From the NCBI GenBank assembly GCA_003133325.1, contig PKXA01000028.1, forward strand, positions 1-64,000: a DNA stretch of 64,000 nucleotides, in the 5' to 3' direction. A program made the translations under genes and the position numbers. The notes below the pieces were generated by a model. The model saw only the letters and a program-made list of their open reading frames with translations. It had not been told where the DNA came from and searched no databases. The stretch is from Acidimicrobiaceae bacterium. GTDB lineage: Bacteria > Actinomycetota > Acidimicrobiia > Acidimicrobiales > RAAP-2. The number at the start of each line of letters is the position of its first letter. Position 1 is the first letter of the stretch. This document shows positions 9,481-19,253 of the stretch, one piece after another.

Positions 9481-10424
9481 GGTGCACCTCCTGGGGCGGG
9501 ACGGGATTGACGGTCCTACGCTAGCGAATTCTCCATCGTCCTGGCCGACTGACAGGCAGGTCAGTCTGGCTCTGGACGTCGCAGAACAGTGGCTGGAGTA
9601 GGGGGTGCGAGTGGCACCTGACAGTGAGCGAGACGATCAGTATTCGTGCCGAAGTGAACCTGTGGTCCGGCGGGTGAAGCAGAGTCAATGATCACCTCGG
9701 CAGCAAGGGCTGATCCGGGTTGTCTCCGTCGTCCAGATCAGCCTGCCAGTAGCCGCTTGGGTGGACCTGAGCAGACGCCCAGCCATTCAGGTACCAGGAC
9801 CGAAATGGCGCTGGGCGCTGGGCATTGTCATCGACTTCTTCGGGCTGATCTCGTACTTCGTGTGGGGTGTGAAGGGGTCCCGAGAAGCGTTCAGACAGCC
9901 GTGGGAAGGGCGCCTCTGATCATCGGGGCGAGGCGATGATCGATCTTTGCAAACTCCGGTGTGGTGAATATGTTCTGTCGATGCAGCGATGCAACCCAAC
10001 ATGGGAACCAGATCACTGGATGCGGACGTGGTCGCCATGCGAACCTGACTGTTTCGCCTTGTTGCACCGCAACACTGAGGACGGGACTTGCCCACCATCG
10101 ATGGCCGATGCTGAGCGCATGGGTTCCCGCCTCGCCCGGAACGTCACAGGTCCGATCATGCGCCTCCGAGTCCACGATTTCTCCGTCGGGCACGACGTTC
10201 CAGCGCTGATAGCGGTCCAGAACGCGCTTTTGCCTTTTGGTGGCCAGCGATCCGGCGCCATGCACCCATCCATTGTGCATGAGCCTGTCCACAACCCGTC
10301 GAAGGGCACTGCCGGCTGGTGATCTCGAAGGCCATGGACGTCAAGGCAAAGAACGTCCAAGACGAACCGGCCTGCTGACATACCTCGGGCGACTTCAGGC
10401 GGCCGCCAAAGGCCAGGGCCGCGT
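9481..10424. other. Degenerate stretch without intact gene
   Basis: About 940 bases between the epoxide-hydrolase-like gene and a transposase fragment. Frames on both strands are short and lack family character. The adjoining transposase relic suggests this is decayed mobile DNA. Confidence 0.4.
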
Positions 10425-10522
10425 TGTCTTCGCCGCCATCGCCGCTTGGCTGCTTCCCGGTGCCACCGCAGCAGGGTCTCGGGAGTAACCAAAAAAGACC
10501 GCCAGCGAATTCGAGGGAGCAA
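10425..10522 (-). pseudogene. Fragment of integrase-type transposase N-terminus
   Basis: About 30 codons read LPRIRWRSFLVTPETLLRWH and continue REAAKRRWRR. This is the characteristic N-terminal linker ahead of the DNA-binding arm in the same integrase-core transposase family as the 7.1-8.1 kb pseudogene. Nothing recognisable continues on either side. Confidence 0.65.
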
Positions 10523-10597
10523 ACGGCGGATGATGGCCGAACGTCGATGCGAAGTGCCAGTCCAGAGGCCTGTTCGGGTTTTTGGTGCCCTTCATCG

Positions 10598-11326
10598 TCA
10601 AGTGGTCTTGTGCTCGGGGCAGCCGACACTCTGCCCATTGCCTTCTGCGGCACCAAGAGCTGAAAAAGGTTGGTCGTGCTCGGAGAAGTGGACCCCATTT
10701 CGGTGTGCACGCCGGAGCCGGACCAGAGGCACGCCGAGCATTCGCAGGGCGGCGTCTGCGACGCTTGCCGGTACGTCGCGGTCGGCCCTGACTGGCGGAC
10801 TTGCCGTGATGACGCTTTCGACAAGCCCGAACACAAGGTCGGGCGCATAAGGGAGAGCACCGAAGGGGAACAATCCGGCGTCGGCTCCGTCATGGATCTG
10901 GCGATGATAAAAGTCAATCAGTTGCTGACGGCGACTCCAGAACCAGGCGAATTGGGATGCATGGGCCTCGGGCAGCAACTGGAGTGCGCCAAGGTTGTGG
11001 GGACCCGAGCACAGGTTGGTCACGTCGCGCTCCACAAGTACCCATAACGCCGCTTCCGCCCCGAGCTCTGCCTCGCCGAGACGGCGGGTCAGGTCCAGGG
11101 CCGGGCGGAGAGTGCGGTCGAGCAGTTCGGCCAGGATCGCTTCTTTGCGGGAGTAGTAGTGGAAGAGCGATGCCTGACGGAGTCCCACCGCCTGAGCGAT
11201 GGCCCGGGTGGAGGTCGCGGTGTATCCGGCGGTGCAGAAGAGGTCGGCGGCCGCAGCGAGGATTTCCTCACGCGGGTCGCCTGCGGAAGAGCGCGGAGAG
11301 ACACGAGGGCGGCCGACGGGACTCAT
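10598..11326 (-). CDS. TetR-family regulator
   Basis: A 242-residue TetR-type repressor. The N-terminal helix-turn-helix is clear at about residues 18-65 (REEILAAAADLFCTAGY...STRAIAQAVGLRQASLFHYY.SKE-like). The rest is the ligand-binding domain, with a C-terminal extension of about 40 residues beyond the usual 190-210. It is divergently oriented to the DUF1989/carboxylase operon, 67 bases away, so it probably controls that operon and itself. A short inverted repeat overlaps the likely promoter. The inducer is unknown; a pathway nitrogen compound is plausible. Confidence 0.85.
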   Translation of the reverse strand: MSPVGRPRVSPRSSAGDPREEILAAAADLFCTAGYTATSTRAIAQAVGLRQASLFHYYSRKEAILAELLDRTLRPALDLTRRLGEAELGAEAALWVLVERDVTNLCSGPHNLGALQLLPEAHASQFAWFWSRRQQLIDFYHRQIHDGADAGLFPFGALPYAPDLVFGLVESVITASPPVRADRDVPASVADAALRMLGVPLVRLRRAHRNGVHFSEHDQPFSALGAAEGNGQSVGCPEHKTT

Positions 11327-11365
11327 GTGAAAACCACGTTAATTGGCCTCGTTTCTCTTTCTTTC

Positions 11366-11386
11366 TATTAGATGATAGATAATAAT
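11366..11386 (+). promoter_or_regulatory. Probable promoter and TetR operator of the DUF1989/carboxylase operon
   Basis: TATTA (11366-11370) and TAATA (11380-11384) form an inverted repeat with a 9-base spacer. The right arm overlaps a -10-like GATAAT/TAATAAT at 11378-11386. The operon ATG lies only about 8-10 bases beyond, and no ribosome site precedes it, so the mRNA may be leaderless. Confidence 0.4.
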
Positions 11387-11393
11387 CACCCTC

Positions 11394-12317
11394 ATGAGCG
11401 ACCATTCTCAGACATCGTCGGCAGGGTCCTCCGGGTCGGCGGGCACGGATACACCGGAGGGCGCCCGTGCCCATGCCCGGGCCCAGGCGGGATCCGTCGT
11501 CGAGCATATGCCGACGATCCCCGCAGCCGGCTACCGCTCCGTCCCGTCCGGGGTCGGCTCGGACAGCCTGGTGTGGGCGGAGCGAGTGGCGGGTGGTGGG
11601 TACACGCATCGGGTGGTGGCCCCGGGCACGACCATCAGACTGGCCGACCTCGACGGTGACGCCTGTGCCCACCTCCTGCTCTACCGGTCCGGCGAGCCTT
11701 GGGAGCGCCTCAATGTGGCCGACACCGTGAAGGTCCAATGGCAGGCGTATCTGGGTGCGGGCCAACTGCTCCTCTCTGACCAGGGCCGGGTGTTGGCCAG
11801 CGTCGTTTCGGACACTTCCGGGCACCACGACGCGATCTGTGGCACCTCCAGTCGCAGGCGCAACGAGGAGCGTTACGGCGTGGGCAGCGCGGAGAGCGGT
11901 AGCCCTGCGGGACGCGAGCTGCTCCTGTTGGCCGGAGCCAAACACGGTCTGGGGCCTCGGGACCTCCCGCCCTGCATCTCGTTCTTCAAAGGCGTCCGTG
12001 TCGACCCCGAAACCGGTGCATTGCGCTGGACCGGATCGCTCGGAGCGCCAGCTGTCGTGGAGCTGCGTGCCGAGATGCAGCTCATTGTCCTGATTGCCAA
12101 CACCGCCCACCCGCTGGATGCCCGGCCCGAGTGGTCCTGCAGCGCCCTCGAAGTGCTGGCGTGGCCGGGACGCCCGACGGCACGTGGGACCTGGCCGGCT
12201 TCGGCGACACCGGAGGCGGATCGCGCTTTCCTCAACAACGAGGAGGACCTGCAGGCCCGGATGAGGACCGACGGAGTAGAGGTCGTGGCGCGTCGGGATC
12301 AGGTGGGCACATCGTGA
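11394..12317 (+). CDS. DUF1989 protein, urea-carboxylase-associated protein 1 / carboxyguanidine deiminase subunit
   Basis: A 307-residue DUF1989 protein of the larger type (UAAP1). The core (about 60-270) contains the hallmark segments VVAPGTTIRLADLDGDACAH, VKVQWQAYLGAGQLLLSD, SDTSGHHDAICGTSS and a C-terminal Cys-containing strand (WSCSALEVLAW). Together with the next gene it forms the pair shown in other bacteria to be the two subunits of carboxyguanidine deiminase, which converts carboxyguanidine to allophanate and ammonia. It is first in an operon with DUF1989 protein 2, carboxylase and allophanate hydrolase. The assignment to guanidine rather than urea metabolism is inferred from that gene set. 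Confidence 0.85.
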   Translation: MSDHSQTSSAGSSGSAGTDTPEGARAHARAQAGSVVEHMPTIPAAGYRSVPSGVGSDSLVWAERVAGGGYTHRVVAPGTTIRLADLDGDACAHLLLYRSGEPWERLNVADTVKVQWQAYLGAGQLLLSDQGRVLASVVSDTSGHHDAICGTSSRRRNEERYGVGSAESGSPAGRELLLLAGAKHGLGPRDLPPCISFFKGVRVDPETGALRWTGSLGAPAVVELRAEMQLIVLIANTAHPLDARPEWSCSALEVLAWPGRPTARGTWPASATPEADRAFLNNEEDLQARMRTDGVEVVARRDQVGTS

Positions 12318-12919
12318 CTGTTGCCTCCGACAATGTCGTGGCTGCGCGCGCCCCTTGGTCGGGGGTGGTACCGGCTGGCGCGACGATCGAATTGGTCGAC
12401 CTCAAGGGGAACCAGGCGGTGGACTGCCTCTTCTACTTGGCAGGAGACACGGCGGAGCGGTACAGCGCTCCCGAGACGTTGACCTGGCAGGAGTCGATCT
12501 TCCTCGGGGTGGGAAGCGTGCTGCGCTCCGACACCGGGCGCCCGCTGCTGACGGTGGTGGCTGACGACGTCGGCCGCCACGACACCCTGGGAGGTGCGTG
12601 CAGCAAGGAGTCCAACACCCTGCGCTACGGCCACCACACCCGCAATCAGCATGCCTGCGTGGAGAACTTCCTGGCCGAAGGTGCCCGCTGGGGACTGGGC
12701 AAGCGCGACCTGGTCAGCAACATCAACTGGTACATGAATGTGCCGGTGGAGGAGTCCGGCACCCTGGGAATCGTCGACGGGATCTCAGCCCCGGGTTTGT
12801 CGGTCACGCTCCTGGCCCACGAGGACGTGCTCGCCCTGATCTCCAACTGTCCCCAGATCAACAATCCCTGCAACGGGTTCAACCCGACCCCGGTGCGCAT
12901 CGTGATCGACGCGCCGTGA
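12314..12919 (+). CDS. DUF1989 protein, urea-carboxylase-associated protein 2 / carboxyguanidine deiminase subunit
   Basis: A 201-residue DUF1989 protein of the smaller type (UAAP2). The GTG at 12314 overlaps the previous stop as GTGA. The frame stays open further upstream, but only this start gives the family N-terminus (APWSGVVPAGATIELVDLKG). Conserved features are NQAVDCLFY, ETLTWQESIFLGVGSVL, DDVGRHDTLGGACSKESN, and a Cys-rich end ISNCPQINNPCNGFNPTPV. The H-D and Cys residues are typical of the putative metal site. Its partner is UAAP1; both act in the cytoplasm between the carboxylase and allophanate hydrolase steps. Confidence 0.85.
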   Translation: MTVASDNVVAARAPWSGVVPAGATIELVDLKGNQAVDCLFYLAGDTAERYSAPETLTWQESIFLGVGSVLRSDTGRPLLTVVADDVGRHDTLGGACSKESNTLRYGHHTRNQHACVENFLAEGARWGLGKRDLVSNINWYMNVPVEESGTLGIVDGISAPGLSVTLLAHEDVLALISNCPQINNPCNGFNPTPVRIVIDAP

Positions 12920-15900
12920 GCGGCAAGCGTCGATTCGACACGCTGCTGGTGGCCAATCGAGGGGAGATCGCCTGCCGGATCCTGCGCTCCGCCTCTGAGC
13001 TCGGGCTCGCCACCGTGGCCGTCTTCTCCGATCCGGATCGGGGTGCACCGCACGTCCGGATGGCCGATCGAGCGGTCCACTTGGGACCCGCACCGGCCCG
13101 CGAGAGCTATCTGCGGGCGGACGCCGTCATCGAGGCTGCGTTGGCGACGGGAGCCGGGGCCATCCACCCCGGTTATGGATTCCTTTCCGAAGACGCCGCC
13201 TTCGCGCGAGCAGTCGAACAGTCCGGGCTGGTGTTCGTCGGCCCGACACCTGAGCAGATGGAACTCTTCGGGGTCAAGCACCGTGCCCGGGAGGCGGCGG
13301 CGGCAGCCGGGGTGCCCTTGCTGGCCGGCACCGGGCTCGTCGCGGACGTCGATGAGGCCCTTGCCTCCGCTGACGCGCTTGGGTATCCGGTCATGGTCAA
13401 GGCCACCGGTGGTGGGGGAGGGATCGGCATCCAGCCGTGCTCGAATTCCGACCAGCTGGCAGTGGCTTTCGAGTCGGTGGCCCGGTTGTCGGGGGCCGGC
13501 TTCCGCACCCCGGGAGTGTTCATCGAACGCCTGGTGGAGCGAGCCCGTCATGTCGAGGTCCAAGTGGTCGGCGACAGCCGGGGAGAGGTGGTGGTTCTCG
13601 GGGATCGTGACTGCACCCTGCAGCGTCGCAATCAGAAGGTGGTGGAAGAGGCGCCGGCACCCAATCTGCCCGAAGAGGCGCGGACCGCGATCGCCGAGAG
13701 CAGCGCGCGCCTGGCTCGCTCGGTGGCGTATCGCTCGGTGGGCACCGTCGAGTACGTGTACGACGCCGACCGCCGGGAGGCAGCATTCCTCGAGGTCAAC
13801 ACCCGACTCCAGGTCGAGCACCCGGTCACCGAGGAAGTGTGGGGGGTCGATCTGGTCGCAGCGATGCTCCGCCTGGCCAACGAGGACCCTGGCGTAATGG
13901 ACGAGCTCCGCGCTGCCCGGCCCTCGGGGTGCGCCATCGAGGCACGGGTCTATGCCGAGGACACGGCGAAGGGATACCAGCCGAGCCCGGGCCTGATCAC
14001 CGGCGTCTCCTTCCCACCTGGTGTCCGTGTGGACGGGTGGGTAGAGGCGGGCACCGAGGTGACGCCTGCCTACGACCCACTTCTGGCCAAAGTAGTGGCC
14101 TGGGGCGAGACCCGGGATTCGGCGCTGGACAGGCTGGCCGAGGCGCTCGCGGCCACCCGGATCAGTGGCATCGAGACGAACGTGCACCTGGTGAGCGCGG
14201 CGCTGGCCGATGCGACCGTGCGCGCCGCCATCCATAGCACCGCGACCCTTGGGAACGTGGCCGATCCGCACCCGAGGATCGAGGTGCTCAGGGCCGGAAC
14301 CCAGACGACGGTGCAGGACTGGCCGGGTCGGCTCGGCTATTGGCACATCGGGGTTCCTCCGTCGGGGCCCATGGACGACCGCTCCTTCCGACTCGGCAAC
14401 CTGGTGGTCGGCAACCCCGAAGGCGCACCCGGCATCGAGATCACCTTGCAGGGGCCTGCCCTGTGTTTCACGACGGAGACGCTCGTTTGCGTCACGGGAG
14501 CACCGTGTGAGGTTCGGATCGGCGGGGAGCCCGTGGCCATGTGGGAGCCCTTGGTGGTGCCCGCCGGTGCCACGCTCGACATCGGTGCCGTCGGCCCGCC
14601 GGGCATCCGAGCATATCTGCTGGTCGCGGGGGGGATCGACGTCCCCGAGTACCTGGGCAGCGCCGCGACCTTCATCCTTGGCGCGTTCGGCGGCCACGGC
14701 GGCCAACCCCTCCGGCCGGGTGACGTGCTCCGCCCGGGCAGCGATTCGGGTGCCATCGAGGGCGGGAAGTCGACTCCGGTGTCGCAGCGCCCCGATATCA
14801 GGCAGACATGGCAGCTCGCGGTACTGCCCGGCCCGCATGCCGACGCCGAGTTCTTCACCGCGGCCGACCTCGACTCCCTCTACGCCGTCGAGTGGGAGGT
14901 CCACTTCAACTCGGCTCGCACGGGGCTGCGCCTGGTCGGCCCTCGACCGACCTGGGCACGTACCGACGGCGGTGAAGCCGGCCTGCATCCCTCCAACATC
15001 CACGACACGCCCTACTCGGTGGGTGCAGTCAACTTCACGGGGGACCTGCCCATCTTGCTGGGACCGGACGGGCCGAGCCTTGGCGGGTTCGTCTGTCCGG
15101 CCACCGTGGTCACCTCGCAGCGATGGAAGCTCGGCCAGCTCCGGCCCGGTGACCGGTTGCGGTTCGTGCCCGTAGCCCGCACGCCGCGCCGGCGAGCCGG
15201 TCAGGGGGACCACCGATCGGGGGTCCTCGCACGGTCGCCTGCCGGCACCGGGCCGGAAGTCACCTATCGGGCGAACGGTGACGACAACCTCGTGGTCGAG
15301 TACGGCCCGATGGTCCTCGATCTGGCACTGCGGGCCCGGGTGCACGGACTGTCCGAGCAGGTGGCGGCGGTCGGTATCGAAGGGGTCCTCGAGCTCACCC
15401 CCGGAGTCCGGGGGCTCCAGGTCCACTTCGATGCCGCAGTCACCAGCGTCGATGCGGTCCTCGACATCGTAGGGGACCTCGAGGGTCGCCTGCCCCCGAG
15501 TGACGAGCTCGAGGTGCCCAGCCGCGAAGTACACCTACCGCTCTCGTGGGACGACCCGGCCATACGGGAATCGATCGGGCGGTACATGGCCGGGGTCCGC
15601 GACGATGCGCCCTGGTGTCCGTCGAACATCGAGTTCATCCGTCGGGTGAACGGCCTCGACGACGTGGAGGAGGTTCGCCGGATCGTTCACGATGCGACCT
15701 ATGTCGTCCTGGGGCTCGGGGACGTCTACCTGGGGGCCCCGCTTGCCACACCTGTCGATCCCCGCCACCGGCTGGTCACCACCAAGTACAACCCGGCACG
15801 GACGTGGACAGCGGAGAACTCCGTCGGAATCGGGGGCGCCTATCTCTGCATCTACGGGCTCGAAGGGCCGGGCGGCTACCAGCTCATCGGGCGCACGGTG

Positions 15901-16473
15901 CAGATCTGGAGCCGGTATACGCAGCGGGCACCGTTCTCTCCCGGCGTCCCTTGGCTGCTGAGGTTCTTCGACCGTGTCCGGTGGTACCCGGTGAGTGCCG
16001 AGGACCTCCTCGACGCCCGGGCCGACATGGCGGCGGGTCGCCTGGACGTCCGCATCGAGCCGGGCACGTTCCGCCTCGCCGAGTACGGACAGATGCTGCG
16101 AGACAACGCCGCATCCATCGCCGAGTTCCAGCAGAGACAAGCCACGGCATTCGCCAACGAGCGCAGTGCCTGGGAGAAGGCCGGAGAGTTCGAGACCCGA
16201 GACGACCTGGTCCCCCCAGCTGCGACCTCGGAGGTCGCCGTTCCCCCAGGCGGTTCGGTGGTGCACTCGCCGATGACCGCGAGCGTATGGAAGGTCGATG
16301 CCCGACCGGGGGACACCGTCGAACATGGTCAGGTGCTGGTGGTGCTCGAGGCTATGAAGACCGAGATGTCGGTGACCGCGCCGGGCCCGGCGGTGGTCCT
16401 CGAGCTCCTCGTCACGCCAGGGGACCAGGTAGCGGCAGGTCGTCCGCTCGTCGTGCTCGGACCCGCCAGGTGA
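12916..16473 (+). CDS. Biotin-dependent urea/guanidine carboxylase
   Basis: A 1185-residue carboxylase starting at a GTG that overlaps the previous stop (GTGA). The biotin carboxylase domain is at about 6-455 (LLVANRGEIACRI, ATGGGGGIGI, FLEVNTRLQVEHPVTEE). The KipA-type carboxyltransferase part spans about 460-760 (AGTQTTVQDWPGRLGYW), the KipI-type part about 780-1080 (KYNPARTWTAENSVGIGGAY), and a C-terminal biotinyl domain about 1115-1185 with the biotin site EAMKTE. It uses ATP and bicarbonate to carboxylate urea or guanidine. Co-transcription with both DUF1989 genes favours guanidine, but the substrate-discriminating residue of the carboxyltransferase pocket was not determined here. Confidence 0.9.
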   Translation: MSGKRRFDTLLVANRGEIACRILRSASELGLATVAVFSDPDRGAPHVRMADRAVHLGPAPARESYLRADAVIEAALATGAGAIHPGYGFLSEDAAFARAVEQSGLVFVGPTPEQMELFGVKHRAREAAAAAGVPLLAGTGLVADVDEALASADALGYPVMVKATGGGGGIGIQPCSNSDQLAVAFESVARLSGAGFRTPGVFIERLVERARHVEVQVVGDSRGEVVVLGDRDCTLQRRNQKVVEEAPAPNLPEEARTAIAESSARLARSVAYRSVGTVEYVYDADRREAAFLEVNTRLQVEHPVTEEVWGVDLVAAMLRLANEDPGVMDELRAARPSGCAIEARVYAEDTAKGYQPSPGLITGVSFPPGVRVDGWVEAGTEVTPAYDPLLAKVVAWGETRDSALDRLAEALAATRISGIETNVHLVSAALADATVRAAIHSTATLGNVADPHPRIEVLRAGTQTTVQDWPGRLGYWHIGVPPSGPMDDRSFRLGNLVVGNPEGAPGIEITLQGPALCFTTETLVCVTGAPCEVRIGGEPVAMWEPLVVPAGATLDIGAVGPPGIRAYLLVAGGIDVPEYLGSAATFILGAFGGHGGQPLRPGDVLRPGSDSGAIEGGKSTPVSQRPDIRQTWQLAVLPGPHADAEFFTAADLDSLYAVEWEVHFNSARTGLRLVGPRPTWARTDGGEAGLHPSNIHDTPYSVGAVNFTGDLPILLGPDGPSLGGFVCPATVVTSQRWKLGQLRPGDRLRFVPVARTPRRRAGQGDHRSGVLARSPAGTGPEVTYRANGDDNLVVEYGPMVLDLALRARVHGLSEQVAAVGIEGVLELTPGVRGLQVHFDAAVTSVDAVLDIVGDLEGRLPPSDELEVPSREVHLPLSWDDPAIRESIGRYMAGVRDDAPWCPSNIEFIRRVNGLDDVEEVRRIVHDATYVVLGLGDVYLGAPLATPVDPRHRLVTTKYNPARTWTAENSVGIGGAYLCIYGLEGPGGYQLIGRTVQIWSRYTQRAPFSPGVPWLLRFFDRVRWYPVSAEDLLDARADMAAGRLDVRIEPGTFRLAEYGQMLRDNAASIAEFQQRQATAFANERSAWEKAGEFETRDDLVPPAATSEVAVPPGGSVVHSPMTASVWKVDARPGDTVEHGQVLVVLEAMKTEMSVTAPGPAVVLELLVTPGDQVAAGRPLVVLGPAR

Positions 16474-18227
16474 GGAGCGCCCGCCCGCAGGCCACGCGGG
16501 CAGCTGAACTCGCCGAACGCATCGATCGAGCGGAGCGTGAGGAGGTGTGGATCTGCCGGGTCTCGCCCGATGACCTGAGGGCGGCGGTCGAGGAGATCGA
16601 CCGGCGGGTTGCGGCGGGAGGGGAGCTTCCCCTCGCCGGATTGACGTTCGCGGTCAAGGACAATATCGACGTCGCCCATCTGCCGACTACCGCAGGCTGC
16701 CCGGGATTCGCCTATGTGCCCGCCACCAGTGCGCCATCGGTGCAGGCCCTCCTCGATGCCGGGGCACTCTTCGTCGGCAAGACAAACCTCGACCAGTTCG
16801 CCACCGGACTGGTCGGCACCCGCAGCCCCTACGGCGCAGTTCGCAACGCCGTCTCGCCCCACCACATCTCGGGAGGCAGCAGCAGCGGTTCGGCAGTGGC
16901 GGTGGCACTCGGTCTGGTCGACTTCGCCCTGGGAACTGACACCGCCGGCTCCGGCCGGGTGCCGGCGGCGCTCAACGGAATCGTCGGTCTGAAGCCGACC
17001 CGGGGCCTGGTCTCGACAACCGGCGTGGTGCCTGCGTGTCGATCTTTCGATTGCGTCAGTGTGCTGTCTCCGACGGTTTCCCTGGGAGAGCGGGTGCTGG
17101 CGGTCCTCGCTGCTCCCGATGCAAGCGACAGCCACAGTCGTGTCTTCCCGCCTACCGCACCCCTCGGTCTGCCTGCCCGACCAGTGGTGGCCTACGCCGA
17201 ACCCCGCACTCTCGAAGACCTCGACCCTGGGCGGCTGCGCTGCTACGAGGCCGCGGTCGAACGGCTGGAAGACGCTGGATGTGACACGGTGGCGATCGAG
17301 ATCGAGCCCTTCTTGGAGGCTGGTCAGCTGCTGTACCAGGGTGGGTTCATTGCCGAGCGCTACGTGGCGGTTGGCAGGTGGGTCGACGAACACTTCGGTG
17401 AGGTGGACCCGGTGGTGGGGCCCATGATCTCCGCCGCCAGTGGGATCCCTGCGACCCAGTTGGCCGCGGACATCGATCGCCTGGTCGTGCTGTCCAGGGC
17501 GGCGGAGGCGAGGATGGCAGCGGTCGGCGCCCACTCGCTGCTCCTACCGACTGCGCCGTTCCACCCGACCATCGCCGAGGTGGCCGAGGACCCGGTGGGA
17601 CTGAACGGTCGCCTCGGCCGGTACACGACCTTCGTCAACCTGCTCGACCTGTGCGCGGTGGCGGTCCCGGCCGGTACGGCAGGCGGGCTTCCGTTCGGCG
17701 TGAGCCTGATCGGGCCGGCCTGGAGTGATCTGGTGCAGGCCGACCTGGCCCGAATGCTGGAAGAGCCCGGTCCCGATGGCCTGCCGGGCGATGGGGCAGG
17801 TGCCGAGCCGGTGTCGTCGGACCGCCGGCCCGCAGCGCCGGCTGTCGCATTGGCGGTGGTCGGCGCCCATCTGTCCGGCCAGCCACTCAACCGGGAGCTG
17901 ACCGAGCGCGGGGCACGGCTGGTTCGATCGACGACGACAGCGGCCGAGTACCAGCTCTACGCGCTGGAGACCGAGCCAGCCAAGCCAGGTCTGGTCCGTG
18001 TTGCCGGTGAGGGCATTGGAATGCCCATCGAGGTCGAGGTCTGGGAGCTGCCCCCGGTCGGCTTCGCCGAGCTTGTGGCCGCGCTGCCTCCACCGATGGC
18101 AGTCGGACCGGTGACGCTGGCTGACGGTACGAGGGTGGTCGGCTTCCTCTGCGAGCCGATTTCGCTCGAAGGTGCGCGGAACATCACCTCCCACGGGGGA
18201 TGGCTGGCCTATCTGGTCGATGGATGA
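16470..18227 (+). CDS. atzF: Allophanate hydrolase
   Basis: A 585-residue amidase-signature enzyme that hydrolyses allophanate to ammonia and CO2. The GTG at 16470 overlaps the carboxylase stop (GTGA). The Ser-cisSer-Lys triad can be placed: K63 (FAVKDNID), the serine loop GGSSSGS at 135-141, and nucleophile S161 (TDTAGSGR). The amidase domain runs to about residue 435. A linker and a C-terminal domain (about 460-585, including NRELTERGARLV and AEYQLYAL) follow, as in full-length allophanate hydrolases. It is the last catabolic step of the operon. Confidence 0.9.
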   Translation: MRSARPQATRAAELAERIDRAEREEVWICRVSPDDLRAAVEEIDRRVAAGGELPLAGLTFAVKDNIDVAHLPTTAGCPGFAYVPATSAPSVQALLDAGALFVGKTNLDQFATGLVGTRSPYGAVRNAVSPHHISGGSSSGSAVAVALGLVDFALGTDTAGSGRVPAALNGIVGLKPTRGLVSTTGVVPACRSFDCVSVLSPTVSLGERVLAVLAAPDASDSHSRVFPPTAPLGLPARPVVAYAEPRTLEDLDPGRLRCYEAAVERLEDAGCDTVAIEIEPFLEAGQLLYQGGFIAERYVAVGRWVDEHFGEVDPVVGPMISAASGIPATQLAADIDRLVVLSRAAEARMAAVGAHSLLLPTAPFHPTIAEVAEDPVGLNGRLGRYTTFVNLLDLCAVAVPAGTAGGLPFGVSLIGPAWSDLVQADLARMLEEPGPDGLPGDGAGAEPVSSDRRPAAPAVALAVVGAHLSGQPLNRELTERGARLVRSTTTAAEYQLYALETEPAKPGLVRVAGEGIGMPIEVEVWELPPVGFAELVAALPPPMAVGPVTLADGTRVVGFLCEPISLEGARNITSHGGWLAYLVDG

Positions 18228-18419
18228 TCGAGCGGCTCGAGAAGCTCCGGAGCGTTCCATGCCACGAGCTACCGCGACCAAACGGGGGGATGACATGCAG
18301 CGTTCACCGGCTCTGGCCCATGCTTGTGACGGTGTGGTTGCCATTGGGGCGAGGGAGGCCGACCGGCTTCACCGTCCATTCACTCACCCGAAACGCTGCC
18401 GCAATGGCATGCGGTCAGG

Positions 18420-19253
18420 ATGACCAGGTCGAGCGGGGTGCGCCGCATCATTCTCCTCACGCTGGGCTGGGAAGACCTACCGAAATCCTGGTCGGTGCAT
18501 GGTGCTCCACCCGAGGAGCGCCTCTGCGAGCCGGTGCCTGGGGTGCTCTTGGAATGTGACGGCGGCTGGATGCTTCTGGACACTGGCTTCAATCCCGCCC
18601 TCATCCGGGACCCGGCCCTCCATCGGCGTTTCCACGGTCGAAACCATGACATCCAGGCAATCCTCCCCGGCCCCGACGAGCCGCTGGAAGAAGCACTGGA
18701 CCAGGTCGGCATCGCCCTGGGCGATATCAGCGCGGTGGCCGTCTCCCACCTCCACAACGACCATGCCGGCGGACTGCGCCACTTTGCGGGCCAGGCACCG
18801 ATCCATGCGCAACGCGCCGAACTGTCCTATGGGCTGAGCGACCATCCGGAACCCGAACACCATGGAATCTTCCGGGTGGACTTCGACGATCCGAATCTGG
18901 ATTGGCGTCTCGCCGACGGGGACGTCCAGATCGCCCCAGGGGTCACCGCGGTGCTGACGGCCGGCCACACCCCGGGGCACCAGAGCTTCATGGTGGAGAT
19001 CGACCAATCTGCCGGTGGTGGTGGGTTTGTCTTTGCCTTTGACGCCGCCGACCTGGCCGAGAACATCGACATGGAACGGCCCGTGGGTGGGTTCATCGGC
19101 TGCGAGGCGGAGGACACCCTCGAACCAATCCGCCGCTTGAAGGCCATCGCCGCCGAACGTGGCTTTCGTCTCCTGCCCGGGCACGACCCGGTCGTGTGGC
19201 CGGCCGTCACCGCCGAATTGACGGACCGCTGGCCGAGGATGGATGAGCCGTGA
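18420..19253 (+). CDS. Metallo-beta-lactamase-fold hydrolase, lactonase-like
   Basis: A 277-residue MBL-fold protein. The zinc motif SHLHNDHAGG gives H110, H112, D114 and H115, with further ligands in TAGHTPGHQ and in the FDAAD and LPGHDP segments. Length and motif order match N-acyl-homoserine-lactonase-type enzymes, which open lactone rings, but the substrate cannot be read from sequence. It begins 192 bases after allophanate hydrolase and overlaps the next gene by 4 bases (GTGA), so it belongs to a downstream unit with the amidase and RidA genes, possibly read through from the upstream operon. Confidence 0.75.
   Translation: MTRSSGVRRIILLTLGWEDLPKSWSVHGAPPEERLCEPVPGVLLECDGGWMLLDTGFNPALIRDPALHRRFHGRNHDIQAILPGPDEPLEEALDQVGIALGDISAVAVSHLHNDHAGGLRHFAGQAPIHAQRAELSYGLSDHPEPEHHGIFRVDFDDPNLDWRLADGDVQIAPGVTAVLTAGHTPGHQSFMVEIDQSAGGGGFVFAFDAADLAENIDMERPVGGFIGCEAEDTLEPIRRLKAIAAERGFRLLPGHDPVVWPAVTAELTDRWPRMDEP

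Noticed and set aside
11327..11393. Guanidine riboswitch ahead of the carboxylase operon
   Set aside because: The gap is only 67 bases, AT-rich, and fits a promoter with TetR operator; there is no room or motif for the riboswitch.
12646..15534. Very long open frame (over 900 codons) on the minus strand
   Set aside because: It is antisense to the urea/guanidine carboxylase, whose domains and motifs are unambiguous; long antisense frames are expected in GC-rich coding DNA.
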